A stretch of 64,000 nucleotides of DNA, from positions 744,001 through 808,000 of the forward strand of contig OZ037895.1 of assembly GCA_964035575.1 (NCBI GenBank). The letters are read 5' to 3'. Below are positions 9,812 through 19,098 of the stretch, piece by piece. The notes under the pieces are model-generated. The model made no database searches. It worked only from the letters and a program-made list of their open reading frames with translations, and was not told the origin of the DNA. A program made the translations under genes and the position numbers. The DNA comes from Rhynchopus sp. YZ270_cl-10 (taxonomy: Eukaryota > Euglenozoa > Diplonemea > Diplonemida > Diplonemidae). Within the stretch, counting starts at the first letter, position 1. Each line of letters begins with the position of its first letter.

Positions 9812-10800
9812 TACACGCACTGTTCCTAGAGGCTGAACATGATTACTGCCAACGGTAAATTTGTCCTCACGCTTTTCCCTTTTGAATAATTCCCTCTCAC
9901 CGAAATATCACGCGCGCCATGGATGGAAAAGAGCCCAATTGGATTCCTAAAATGGCTGCGGTCAACGAAAAAAAAAGACACAGTAGAAGGCTAGTGAGGA
10001 CTAATCAGTGGCAAAATGTTCGGTTTTTATTTTTACCAGTGCCTGCGCTCCACCGATGAACGGTGAGGCGTTTGCACTTTTCTTTTTATTTTTATACCTA
10101 CAAAGCGTAGCTTAAAGAAATAGTTCCTCTGATACGGTTCGCCAATCACCCCCCTCCGACAGGGTAGTTGAGCAATCAACGAAGAAACCTTTTTTTCCCC
10201 TTTTTACTTACCTTATCAGAGTTACTATTTTTGCATTGTTTTCTTTTTTATTTTACCTGTCATATCGTGAAGTCAGATTCTATTTTTACATTCAAATCAC
10301 CCCCCTTAGTACCTTCATGGCCAAGGCGTGCTGACCACTTGCATGACGGTGAAGTAAATGAACTGACTTGTGGTTTCACTGTTGGTTTACAACGGTGAAA
10401 CCACTAGTTAAGTGATTTACTTCACCGTGGTGTGCGTGGCTGACCGTTTTCGGATTATGAAGGAAACAAAAGAAGAGAATTATTGAAAATGGTTCTCAGT
10501 AAAGAAGAAACTACTATTTACTTTGACCTCTCTACGTGATATGATAAAATACCCCCTCTCCCGTTCTGGATGGGGCAATGCTTATGTACCTGCATGCAAC
10601 CTCCCTCGTGGTAACCGTGTGCATGCCAATGAAGTGCTCTCTGGGGGTTCGATAACCCTTGGAGACTGCGTCCGCTGATGTACGGTGAGACGTTTTGCAC
10701 ATTTCAACTTCTCTTTTAAAATAAAATTGCAGCACCCTGGTATTCCAGGGGGTATTCTCCTTTACGAGGTATTCAAGAATCGCAAAACAAAAAGGGTTCT
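8889..10800 (+). repeat. Downstream flank of the Nramp duplication, copy 1
   Basis: About 8889-9150 is nearly identical to 13942-14203. About 9164-10800 is recognisably the same as 17044-18215: shared blocks include CAAGGGCTGG, ACCCAACTATTTATGC, ATGTGCTGGTCTCGCACC and CTGGTATTCCAG. A B-box-like GGGTTCGATAAC lies at 9712-9723 and another (GGGGGTTCGATAACCC) at 10643-10658. The stretch 10090-10230 recurs at 22078-22200. I find no gene in it. Long T and A tracts are common. Confidence 0.7.
10341..10434. mobile_element. Foldback MITE copy 2, with an empty site in the paralogous flank
   Basis: A 94-bp relative of 8719-8835 with arms starting GCATGACGGTGAAGTAAATG and ending ATTTACTTCACCGTGGTGTGC. 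The paralogous duplicated flank near 18020-18050 reads straight from GCATGAC into TCACCGTT without the palindrome, which looks like the unoccupied site. The element is therefore younger than the duplication, or was lost from the other copy. Confidence 0.78.
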
Positions 10801-10962
10801 TTGGTGGATGCAAAAAAAAATAAATGTTTATTCAACTGCGCTTCGAAGAAAGAATATGTTTAAAGTAGAGGGATGCTATATTGTTATGTACATGCCTGCA
10901 TCCACCACGAGGTGTGTGTGCGTTATCAGGTTCACCTTTTTTTTCTCTTTTAAAAAAGAGAT

Positions 10963-10995
10963 GTGAGTGCACGATGGGCGAGGCACATTCATCTT
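10963..10995 (+). repeat. Dispersed module H2 (GTGC / GCAC hairpin)
   Basis: Reads GTGAGTGC, an ACGATGGGCGAG loop, then GCACATTCATCTT. Related copies are at about 21464, 22031, 31498, 47846, 48446 and 52421. The tail TTCATCTT and the loop core are shared with module H1, whose stem sequence is different. Confidence 0.6.
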
Positions 10996-11176
10996 GCAAG
11001 TTTTATCTTTTTATTCAAATACACCACTCATCAGTATTACCTTCCTGAAGTGGTTTTCTCTCCCCTCCCCTCCACCTTTGTTTTCTTTTTACATACTGCC
11101 AGTGGTAAATTCCATCTTTCAGTATTTAAAAAAAAAGCATCTTCATCATTTCTTTTTAGTCTGGGGAGTTCGAAAA

Positions 11177-11494
11177 GTAGTCAGGTCCTTTTTTCGAGGT
11201 GACTAAGCACAAGAGGCTTAGGTTCATCTCACCCGCCTTTTCTTTTCCCCCCTCACACTGTGCGACAGTGTGTTTATATGCAACGTCTATTGTGGATAGG
11301 AACAATTGTATCTTTCACAGAGGTGTTTCACCTTTGATTGCAAGTTCTGTTTTTATAGTTTTCACAAAACCTCTTTTTATGCCATTTTCATTTTCAATTC
11401 AAAGTAATCAGCATATCCCCCACACTATCTACCCTGCATTGTTCTCCCCTCTCTGTTACCATTCATCCAAAATAGCAAAAGAAAAAGACACAAA
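11177..11494 (+). repeat. Duplicated Nramp 5' leader, copy 2
   Basis: Nearly identical to 6548-6863, including the H1 hairpin (11198-11230) and the CACACTGT-GCG-ACAGTGTG hairpin. Sequence identity stops sharply at GTAGTCAGGTCC. Confidence 0.75.
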
Positions 11495-13210
11495 ATGGGA
11501 TTCAACGACGAAGCGTATGACTCAGCCCACCAGCTGGACCCCACGAAGGTGGACGATGACGTTGACGCAGGTGACGATGAGGTGAGTGTTCTGTCTGAGG
11601 GCTCGCGGTGGGAGCATTTCCAACAGACGGGGAAGTTGAAGTTCTCGCTGCGCAAGCTGTGGGTGTTCACAGGGCCTGGTTTTCTGATGTCGATTGCGTA
11701 CTTGGACCCTGGCAACCTGGAGGCAGATCTGCAGCTTGGTGCCTCTGGTAAGTACCAGCTCCTGTGGGTGCTCCTCATTGCCACCCTCATGGGTCTGGTC
11801 CTGCAGAACATTGCCTCCAAGCTTGGTGTTGTGACCGGTCGTCATCTTGCCCAACACTGTTGCTACTTCCCTAAGCACACACGTTACGCACTGTGGATTA
11901 TGACCGAGATTGCTTTGATTTGCGCAGATTGCCAAGAAGTGGTCGGGTCTGCGATTGCGATCAAGATTCTGTCGAATGGGACAGTGCCGTTATGGGCTGG
12001 TTGCATCATCACTGCAGCAGACTGCTTTGTGTTCATGCTTCTTGACAGGAACGGTGTGCGCAAGCTTGAAGCACTCTTTGGGGTGTTCATCACAACTATG
12101 GTGTGCACCTTTGGGTTCCAATACTTCTCGAAGCTGCCTCCACAGGGCGATGTGTTGGAGGGCACCTTCGTGCCACGTATGACGTCGAACACAAACTTCC
12201 AGTCGTCTGTTGGCCTTGTCGGTGCCGTGATCATGCCCCACAACCTTTTCCTCCACTCTGCGTTGGTGCTTTCCCGCAAGGTCGAGCGTGACTTCGAAAA
12301 GGAAGGTGGTCAGGCACGTTACCGTGTGAAGGAGGCGCTTTTCTACAACAGAGTTGAGTCGACTGCAGCCCTTATGCTCTCGTTCGTGATCAACCTGTTT
12401 GTTGTGTGTGTCTTTGCGCATCTGTCCTACGTCACTCCCGAGGGCAGGCCGGTGTGCTCGTACGATGGTCACATAGTCATGGCGACGGACGATGACTGCG
12501 ACACCATTAAGGACACGTTCTCTGACCTGGCCAACAGTTCCTGCACAGGCATCGGCCTGCTCACAGCTGGCGACTGCCTGAAGCAGTCTTACGGGGAGAA
12601 CTGGTGGCTCTACATCTGGGCGCTTGGTGTGCTCGCAGCAGGTCAGGCCAGTACCATCACAGGAACGTACGCAGGACAGTTTATCATGGAGGGCTTCCTG
12701 GACCTCCGTGTGAAGCCTGCCATGCGTACCTTCATCTCCCGTACCTTCTCGCTTATCCCTGCCCTGATCGTGGCTATCAACACTCCTGGTAACCCGGGTG
12801 GTATGGATACTCTGAACGAGTGGCTGAACGTCGCACAGGCCATCCAGTTGCCATTTGCGATGCTCCCGGTGTTGTACTTTGGGTCAAACACGTCGTTGGG
12901 AGAGTTTGCGACAAAGGGTTGGACTGCGGTGCTTGTGTGGAGCGTTGCCATTCTTGTCATGTTGACGAACGTGTACTCGATCTACCTGACTGCAGGAGAC
13001 CTGCCCAACCACTGGTACGTGTGGGTGATGTTCACGATTATCGTGACGGCATACGCAGGCTTTGTCGGTTATTTGATTGCAGTGACCGCCAGATTCATTA
13101 AGGTCGATGGCGACGAGTCCAACTTTGTTCCGATCAAGGAACACGGAGAGTACTCAGCGATTGTTGGTGATGACACAAACCTGCAGTACAACACAGGAGC
13201 TGCTGAGTAG
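11495..13210 (+). CDS. Nramp-family divalent metal transporter, copy 2
   Basis: 571 aa, intronless. It keeps DPGN in TM1 and MPHN in TM6 (MPHNLFLHSALV), so transport should be intact. DNA identity with copy 1 is complete from the leader to about codon 126, then differences come in clusters (near 11870-11970, 12200-12250, 12465-12545, 12770-12840 and 12910-13140) between identical blocks. That patchwork suggests gene conversion after duplication. The predicted luminal/extracellular loop (SYDGHIVMATDDDCDTIKDT against SYDDHMVMATDDDCDDVKNM) and the C-terminal tail differ most. The 3' flank starts like that of copy 1 (TACTTTGATTGTGCTGATGC) and then diverges. Confidence 0.95.
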   Translation: MGFNDEAYDSAHQLDPTKVDDDVDAGDDEVSVLSEGSRWEHFQQTGKLKFSLRKLWVFTGPGFLMSIAYLDPGNLEADLQLGASGKYQLLWVLLIATLMGLVLQNIASKLGVVTGRHLAQHCCYFPKHTRYALWIMTEIALICADCQEVVGSAIAIKILSNGTVPLWAGCIITAADCFVFMLLDRNGVRKLEALFGVFITTMVCTFGFQYFSKLPPQGDVLEGTFVPRMTSNTNFQSSVGLVGAVIMPHNLFLHSALVLSRKVERDFEKEGGQARYRVKEALFYNRVESTAALMLSFVINLFVVCVFAHLSYVTPEGRPVCSYDGHIVMATDDDCDTIKDTFSDLANSSCTGIGLLTAGDCLKQSYGENWWLYIWALGVLAAGQASTITGTYAGQFIMEGFLDLRVKPAMRTFISRTFSLIPALIVAINTPGNPGGMDTLNEWLNVAQAIQLPFAMLPVLYFGSNTSLGEFATKGWTAVLVWSVAILVMLTNVYSIYLTAGDLPNHWYVWVMFTIIVTAYAGFVGYLIAVTARFIKVDGDESNFVPIKEHGEYSAIVGDDTNLQYNTGAAE

Positions 13211-13846
13211 GCTGTTGGGCGAGCAGTCTCACTACTTTGATTGTGCTGATGCCTGCGTTCACGGAGGTGTTTTGCACCTTTTCCCCCCTCCAATTTTGTG
13301 CAGTAGTTAAAAATACACGTCGTGTTCACAATTTTTCCCGGTTTCCTTCAGAGTACCCTGTCAGGAAATCGATACTTCATTTTTTTAAAACGACAGTTAT
13401 GCTTTATTTGCCTCATCCCAATACACTTGGTGTTTATGCGTATTTTGAATATTAGGATTTCCCCTTACCTACGCTTACGCACGGCAGAGGCAACTTTGTT
13501 AATGATTTCAAATAAAGCAGAGGTAACGCAGCTATGCCAAACGATCCTTCGAAAAAAAAAATGCTTTTTAAAAAGATACGTGGCATCCGTGTGTGGGTGT
13601 GCGTATTAGAAAATTAGGTGTGGGTGATTCCCTGTGGAATATAACCCATATGTGTCTGCGTGTGTTGAATCCGTCTTTTTATAATTTCCTATATCCTTCC
13701 CCTCTCACTCTCACTCCCCCGCATCATCACCTCCGCTTATCGGTGGAGGGACAGTTTTCCAGTCTCCCCCCTGACAACATCGTTTGTGTTTTCCTGCTTT
13801 GTGTGTGATTCAAATTGAAAGGGATGTAAATCATCCTTCCGGACTA

Positions 13847-13877
<31 letters not shown>

Positions 13878-13941
13878 TTCATTTGAAAATAGCACATTTC
13901 TCCCCCCAGTCTTTTTTATTTGGTGAGAGCTTCTGTCTTTT
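13211..13941. other. Downstream region of Nramp copy 2, no gene seen
   Basis: Begins with a short 3' flank shared with copy 1, then a GCCTGCGT...GTGTTTTGCACC module at about 13253-13282. The rest is T-rich, ending with a T tract around 13850-13872. None of the open frames looks coding. Confidence 0.5.
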
Positions 13942-14203
13942 CTCAGCTCTCCACTGCAGAGGAGGGGTTGTCTATCTGTTTGTACTCTTACAGTATCAGG
14001 TTACTGCACTCAGAGAGTGGAGTCTGTGCACCCCACACCCCAATGGTGACCAACTGCCGTAGAGTGCAGTCCTGCACTCCACAGCAGCATACCAGAGGAA
14101 AACGCATCAGTTCTCCATGAAGAAGAGCAGAAATGATGTGACGTGTGTTTGAAATCAGTTGATGTGCAATATCTGCGGATTTTTTGCCCATCAATGTGTC
14201 GTG
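13942..14203 (+). repeat. Nramp duplication flank, proximal part, copy 2
   Basis: Nearly identical to 8889-9150, starting at CTCAGCTCTCCACTGCAGAG. Its continuation resumes only at about 17044, after the inserted TIR element and about 280 bp of other DNA. Confidence 0.75.
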
Positions 14204-14342
14204 CACGGCGGATGAGTCTGGGGGACTACTAGTAGTTGCTGCTAGTCCAAATGAGTAGTGTTTTACGACTATCGTTACACCAATAATAACACTAGTTGGG
14301 GTGGCGACAAGGGGGGTCGGAACTGGGCAGTCACGAAAAATC

Positions 14343-14485
14343 ACGAAAAATCACAAAGAATCATTTTTCTTCTTTGTGATTCTTTGCGACAAGTCGTGAT
14401 TTTTTGTGATTTTTTGCGATTTTTTGTGATTTTTTGTGATATTTTGTGATATTTTGTGATATTTTGTGATTTTTTGTGATCGACA
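14343..14485. repeat. Subterminal TGTGATTTTT decamer array
   Basis: Roughly ten-base units TGTGATTTTT, with TGTGATATTT and GCGATTTTTT variants, preceded by a few units in the opposite orientation (AAAAATCACG). A shorter array of the same unit lies at 16575-16640. Subterminal repeats like these often bind transposase in DNA transposons; that role is inference. Confidence 0.7.
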
Positions 14486-14558
14486 TATTTTGAGATGAGC
14501 TTTTTTTTGTCCCACTCTGGTAGTGTAGTGTACTGTAGTGTACTGTACTCCCAATCCC

Positions 14559-15007
14559 CTGTGTATACTGTGTATACTGTGTATACTGTGTATACTGTGT
14601 ATACTGTGTATACTGTGTATACTGTGTATACTGTGTATACTGTGTATACTGTGTATACTGTGTATACTGTGTATACTGTGTATACTGTGTATACTGTGTA
14701 TACTGTGTATACTGTGTATACTGTGTATACTGTGTATACTGTGTATACTGTGTATACTGTGTATACTGTGTATACTGTGTATACTGTGTATACTGTGTAT
14801 ACTGTGTATACTGTGTATACTGTGTATACTGTGTATACTGTGTATACTGTGTATACTGTGTATACTGTGTATACTGTGTATACTGTGTATACTGTGTATA
14901 CTGTGTATACTGTGTATACTGTGTATACTGTGTATACTGTGTATACTGTGTATACTGTGTATACTGTGTATACTGTGTATACTGTGTATACTGTGTATAC
15001 TGTGTAT
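14559..15007. repeat. 9-bp minisatellite (TGTGTATAC), about 50 copies
   Basis: An almost perfect tandem array of TGTGTATAC, each unit containing the palindrome GTATAC. Because 9 is a multiple of 3, reading frames on both strands stay open through it; the resulting long repetitive peptides are artefacts. Confidence 0.97.
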
Positions 15008-15056
15008 CATACAATGCAACGAGGCCGAGTCGGCCTCGCCAAGGCCTGAAAATAAA

Positions 15057-15125
15057 TACTCAGGCGTGCCTGAGGCGTACTCGGGATTAGTTACGTTTAA
15101 GTACGCCTCAGGCACGCCTGAGTAT
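15057..15125. repeat. Perfect palindrome with ATACTCAGGCGTGCC arms
   Basis: About 25 bp (ATACTCAGGCGTGCC then TGAGGCGTAC) is repeated as its exact complement after a roughly 19-bp spacer. The adjoining ATACAATGCAACGAGGCC (15010-15027) and this palindrome recur in reverse orientation at about 16093-16240. A solo relative is at about 48556-48632. Confidence 0.85.
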
Positions 15126-16092
15126 ATTTATATTTCATACCAGCATTTTGGTCATGAACAAAAAAGTATTTCCCCCCAAATTTTGTGGCTTTCGATTCAG
15201 AGGTAGCAAAATCTTTCAAATGCGGGGTCGCACGATGAAAAATGTGCCTCTGGGCCGAGCGAGTCGAAAAAATGAAAAGGGTTCGCTAAGCTTTGGTGCT
15301 GATGATATATATTTTGGTGGTACCTTCGGGTATTTCATTGATTCAAGAATCATTGGAAATAGTAGGATCGGTAGGTAAGTAAAAGGAAAAAAGGTTTTTT
15401 CGTTGATTGCACAATCATCCTGTTTGAGGGATGATTGGCGACCGTACCGGTAATACTATTTCCCCTTTAAAGCAAGCTTCGTAGGAATAAAAACAAATTT
15501 AGGGGGTGCATTTCGACTGGGTCCCTTCGGGGCCCAACTTGAGGCAAGACGGAAGAGGCTCACACAAGGCTGGACCCTCTATCACTAGAGAGATCCCATC
15601 GAGATCCCAGAATTTTACACAGGCCTCCTTGATCCACAGACCACAGCTCTATTTTTAGTACAACTATGGGGTGACCAACGGACTTTTTTACACATACCCG
15701 AGGTATGACTCATCTTCTGCGAAGCCTCTTTTTTGGAGGCAGTTTACTGTAAGCAGTAACCATAATATTTTTCCACTAAAAATATCTTGCGACCCCGCAA
15801 TTTTCTCAGCAGGACACCGAAAGTTGATTTCAGCACATTTCAGGGGGCGGAGGAAATACATGGCATGCCTTAGAAACGTGGTGACCTGTGCGTAATAATT
15901 TTTTATATCAGCAGAAATATGAAACCGGGTATACTTTCCCTGGTTTTTGGTACAAACTTAAAGTCACGCATTTTTTGCAAAAAAAAATTGTCCGACCCCG
16001 GAATTTTTTCAGATTGCTCCGGAAATGCATCAGAGGCCCTTTTTGCGGGGAAAAAATACACACCAGGCGCCTGAAACGCAAGTATGCGTTGA

Positions 16093-16240
16093 TATATACT
16101 CAGGCGTGCCTGAGGCGTACTTAAACGTAACTAATCCCGAGTACGCCTCAGGCACGCCTCAGTGACGCCTCAGGCACGCCTCAGATATATTTTCCAGATA
16201 TGAGTATTTTCAGGCGTACCCGGCCTCGTTGCATTGTATG
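16093..16240 (-). repeat. Inverted copy of the 15010-15125 block
   Basis: Same palindromic TCAGGCGTGCCTGAGGCGTAC arms, an extra GACGCCTCAGGCACGCC unit, and GGCCTCGTTGCATTGTAT, which is the complement of 15010-15027. Together with 15010-15125 it forms a roughly 1-kb-spaced inverted repeat inside the TIR element. Confidence 0.75.
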
Positions 16241-17043
16241 GTGTATACTGCGGAAATTGACCAAAAACGAGAACTTGTCCATTTCGGCAAATTGACCCCA
16301 CCACTGGTCAGACGGATTCCGGAAATGCAAATACCGCCGTTTAAAAGCTTCACCAACGAAAACAAAAAAAAATTTTTCCAACACATGAATGCCCCAAAAC
16401 GGCATGACAACTGGTAGAAACACGGTAGGGAATCGGTTATGCAGCCACGCCGAAAAAGTTCAATTTAAAGCGAAACTTACACACACTTACGTACAACTGA
16501 GCACAACTGAGCATTACTGGGCAGAATTACACCACAATTACAGCACAATTGCAGCAGCCCAAAACGGCACACTTTTGTGATTTTTTGTGATTTTTCGTGA
16601 TTTTTTGTGATTTTTTGTGAATTTTTGTGATTTTTTGTGATCGACAGAATTTGAAAATATTTTTTGTGAATATTTTTTTCCACACCCCCCCTGTCGCCAC
16701 CCCACTAGTAGTTTAGCACATAGTCGCTCCACTAGTATTCCCTCTGACTAGTCTGCCGTGTTTTGTGTCTTCTCTTCCCCCCAACCCCCCTACCCCCTAC
16801 CTGCGTAACGTTGAAATGTCTGCTGCCTCGTCAGCACAACTATTTCCACAATGGCTAGCACTTTGAGTGACGGAACGTTTTGGGAGAGATTCACACTTGC
16901 AACCTATCTAGACAATCTGAAGGGGGAGGAATTTCTTTCAAGGTGACAAAGTAAGGAAGAGGTTAGGGTTCATCTTGGAAAGTTGTTCTCTTTTTTTTTT
17001 TTGGACACGTCTAACGAGGTTTATTAGAGTGGGTCAAACCACG

Positions 17044-18215
17044 AGGCCTCAATTCACCAAGGGCTGGTTCATACCCCATGTGGATTGTTGGCACTTCAAA
17101 ACTGTTTTCGATTTGTTTTGTTTTTGTTTAAACACCCCACGTTCTTGCTCTTTTCCTCCCTCTCTTTTAGAAAGATTTGTCCCCCACCTCATTGAAATTA
17201 ATGATTTTTTTTTTTAGTTTTCCGTTTCTGCCACACAGATTAGCACAAAAAAAAAGACAGTACGGAATGAGTTGAAAAAAAAAAATGTTTTGTGTCGGAT
17301 ACTTTGACAATGACATATGGGCTTTCGAGTAAACGGGACATCAATAGATAGGGAAGCTTGCCACTTCATCAGGACAGCGACCCAACTATTTATGCAAAAA
17401 AAAAATTTTTAAAAAAGAAAGCCCATATTTTCAACATCCGCGGTTCCCTCTCTGTTTAGTTTTCGCATTTTTTTCTTCCCTCACGATGTGCTGGTCTCGC
17501 ACCAACGTACAGTTACAGGGATTTTGCATTTTAACTCATTTTTTCTCCCCTTTTTCCACTCCGGGGTTCGATCACCTACGGAGTGTCAGTGCCTGCGTTC
17601 CAGAGGCATTTCCATTATCACCCTTTCTTTTGAGGGTGGAGTGTTAGGTACACTGTGATAGGGGTTTTGTGTTTCAAGTCAAACTTTTTTTGATAAAACA
17701 ACTTGTTGTCAATTCTAAAAAGATTGGAGGCAGCGCTGCAGGGCAAACAAAACGGATTGAAAAAAACAGAAGCTTGCTTGTTTTCTTTGAGTACTCAATT
17801 AACCACAACAACCGTACTTCAGTTTAACACATTTTTTCACCTTTTTGTTTTCCCGGCTTTGAGCGCACAAACAAAAGACCCGATCTTTTTCTACTGACAA
17901 TTTTGTGTTCTTTTTATTTACCTGTCATATTCTGAAGTCAAATTTTATTGTGAAATCCAAAACACCCCCTCATGACCCTTTTGGCCTTTTGGTAGAAGTA
18001 GTACCCATTAAAAATATGCAGACCACTTTGCATGACTCACCGTTCTTTTTTAGATTACGAAGGACAAAAAAAGAAAATAAAATGCATCGAAACTGCTCAG
18101 GATAGAAGAACCTTTCAAAAAAAAATAATAATGTAAAATTACGCCATCCTGGTATTCCAGGAGGCATTCTCATTTAACGAATTCACACGCCAAAAAAAGG
18201 GTTCTTTTTGTTTAG
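17044..18215 (+). repeat. Nramp duplication flank, distal part, copy 2
   Basis: Diverged copy of 9164-10800: shares CCTCAATTCACCAAGGGCTGG, GACAATGACATATGGGC, ACCCAACTATTTATGC, a B-box-like GGGGTTCGATCACC (17563-17576), TTTACCTGTCATAT and CTGGTATTCCAG. The foldback MITE of copy 1 is absent at about 18030. No gene seen. Confidence 0.7.
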
Positions 18216-18393
18216 CAGAAAGTGTCGTGTTTCTTGGTTCCTTATCTGATGTAATGCAGATGTAATCTGCGGGGCTAGGTTGTTTTCTTTATTAGGGTGA
18301 GGCGTTTTGTTTTATCATTATTATGATGTAAGTATAATGGATGAGAGGCAGTTTGTTGAATTGTAACCTGGTGGGACACTACTCGGTGATTGG

Positions 18394-19090
18394 CAGGGTC
18401 CTCAGCCTGCACCCCCCTGTGGGAATTTTAGGGGTGCAAAAATTTTTCTGTACAAAACCCTTCAGAAAAGTCCATTCCGAGCTTTCTCCCCACACAAGCG
18501 GTCGTCGCGCGCGCTTCGCGCGCGCTCCTCCCTGACAAAGTTGGGAGAGGCGTGAAAATTCACGGGAAAATGGGGAAACCAGGGCCTGGCGCCATTTTTT
18601 GGGTTTTTGTGAAATCGTGGTTGGCTCAAAAAAATTTTCCCGCGCCCGTTTTTTTATTTCACATTGGGGGTGTCTTTCGCGAGCGAAGCGAGCGGAAAAA
18701 ATTTTTAAGGTGTACCTCCGCGAGCGCAGCGAGCGGAAAATTACACTCAGTACCCATGCATAAAACGAAATACACTTCCACGTAATCACTTCGCTTGCCC
18801 TGGAACTGCAAGAGGTGGCGACAATCGTAGGGAGCATCCCTGGCACCACTTTCACACATTGTGAGTGTGACAGCCACCGAGTGGTGCTTGGCTGTGTCCG
18901 TTGTGGTACTGACGAAAAGCCAGAGAATCCCTGCTGAAGCCTGAAATCCCCCCTCAAAAAAATTTTTTCGTCCCAAAAAAACTTTTTTTTTTTTTTGGGG
19001 GGTGCAAAAATATTTTTTGCACCCCCCCGATTTTTCTTTTTTTTTTTTTTGGGTGCAAAAAAATTTTTTTGCACCCCCTTGAGGACCCTG
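18394..19090 (-). mobile_element. hAT-superfamily transposon remnant (697 bp)
   Basis: The terminal inverted repeats are CAGGGTCCTCA and TGAGGACCCTG, perfect over 11 bp, flanked by the 8-bp target-site duplication GTGATTGG (18386-18393 and 19091-19098). CAG-starting TIRs plus an 8-bp duplication are diagnostic of hAT. GGGGTGCAAAAA motifs sit near both ends. On the minus strand a decayed coding stretch reads STTRWLSHSQCVKVVPGML, like the RWLSH block near the C-terminus of hAT/ZBED transposases. Runs such as GCGCGCTTCGCGCGCGC and GCGAGCGAAGCGAGCGG are internal palindromes. The element is too short to be autonomous. Confidence 0.9.
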
Positions 19091-19098
19091 GTGATTGG

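Larger units (their letters stand above)
14204..16760. mobile_element. 2.56-kb non-autonomous TIR element inside the duplicated flank
   Basis: Ends are inverted: 5'-CACGGCGGATGAGTC at the left, and CACGGCAGACTAGTC read inward from the right. Further in, ACTAGT-GGGGTGGCGACA-GGGGGG pairs between about 14290-14320 and 16680-16705. Next to the ends are TGTGATTTTT decamers (14343-14485 and 16575-16640), followed by GTGATCGACA on both sides. The core holds the 9-bp satellite, a long palindrome and its inverted copy. I find no transposase and no clear target-site duplication. TIRs starting CACGG also occur on the 48913-51876 element. Confidence 0.65.

Noticed and set aside
14361-15206. Long open frames of YTV, ILC, HSI or QYT repeats on both strands
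   Set aside because: They are translations of the 9-bp TGTGTATAC satellite, which has no stop in these frames because the unit is a multiple of three.
14204-16760. CACTA assignment of the element from its CACGG ends
   Set aside because: Termini are CACGG rather than CACTA, no 3-bp duplication is present, and no transposase remains.
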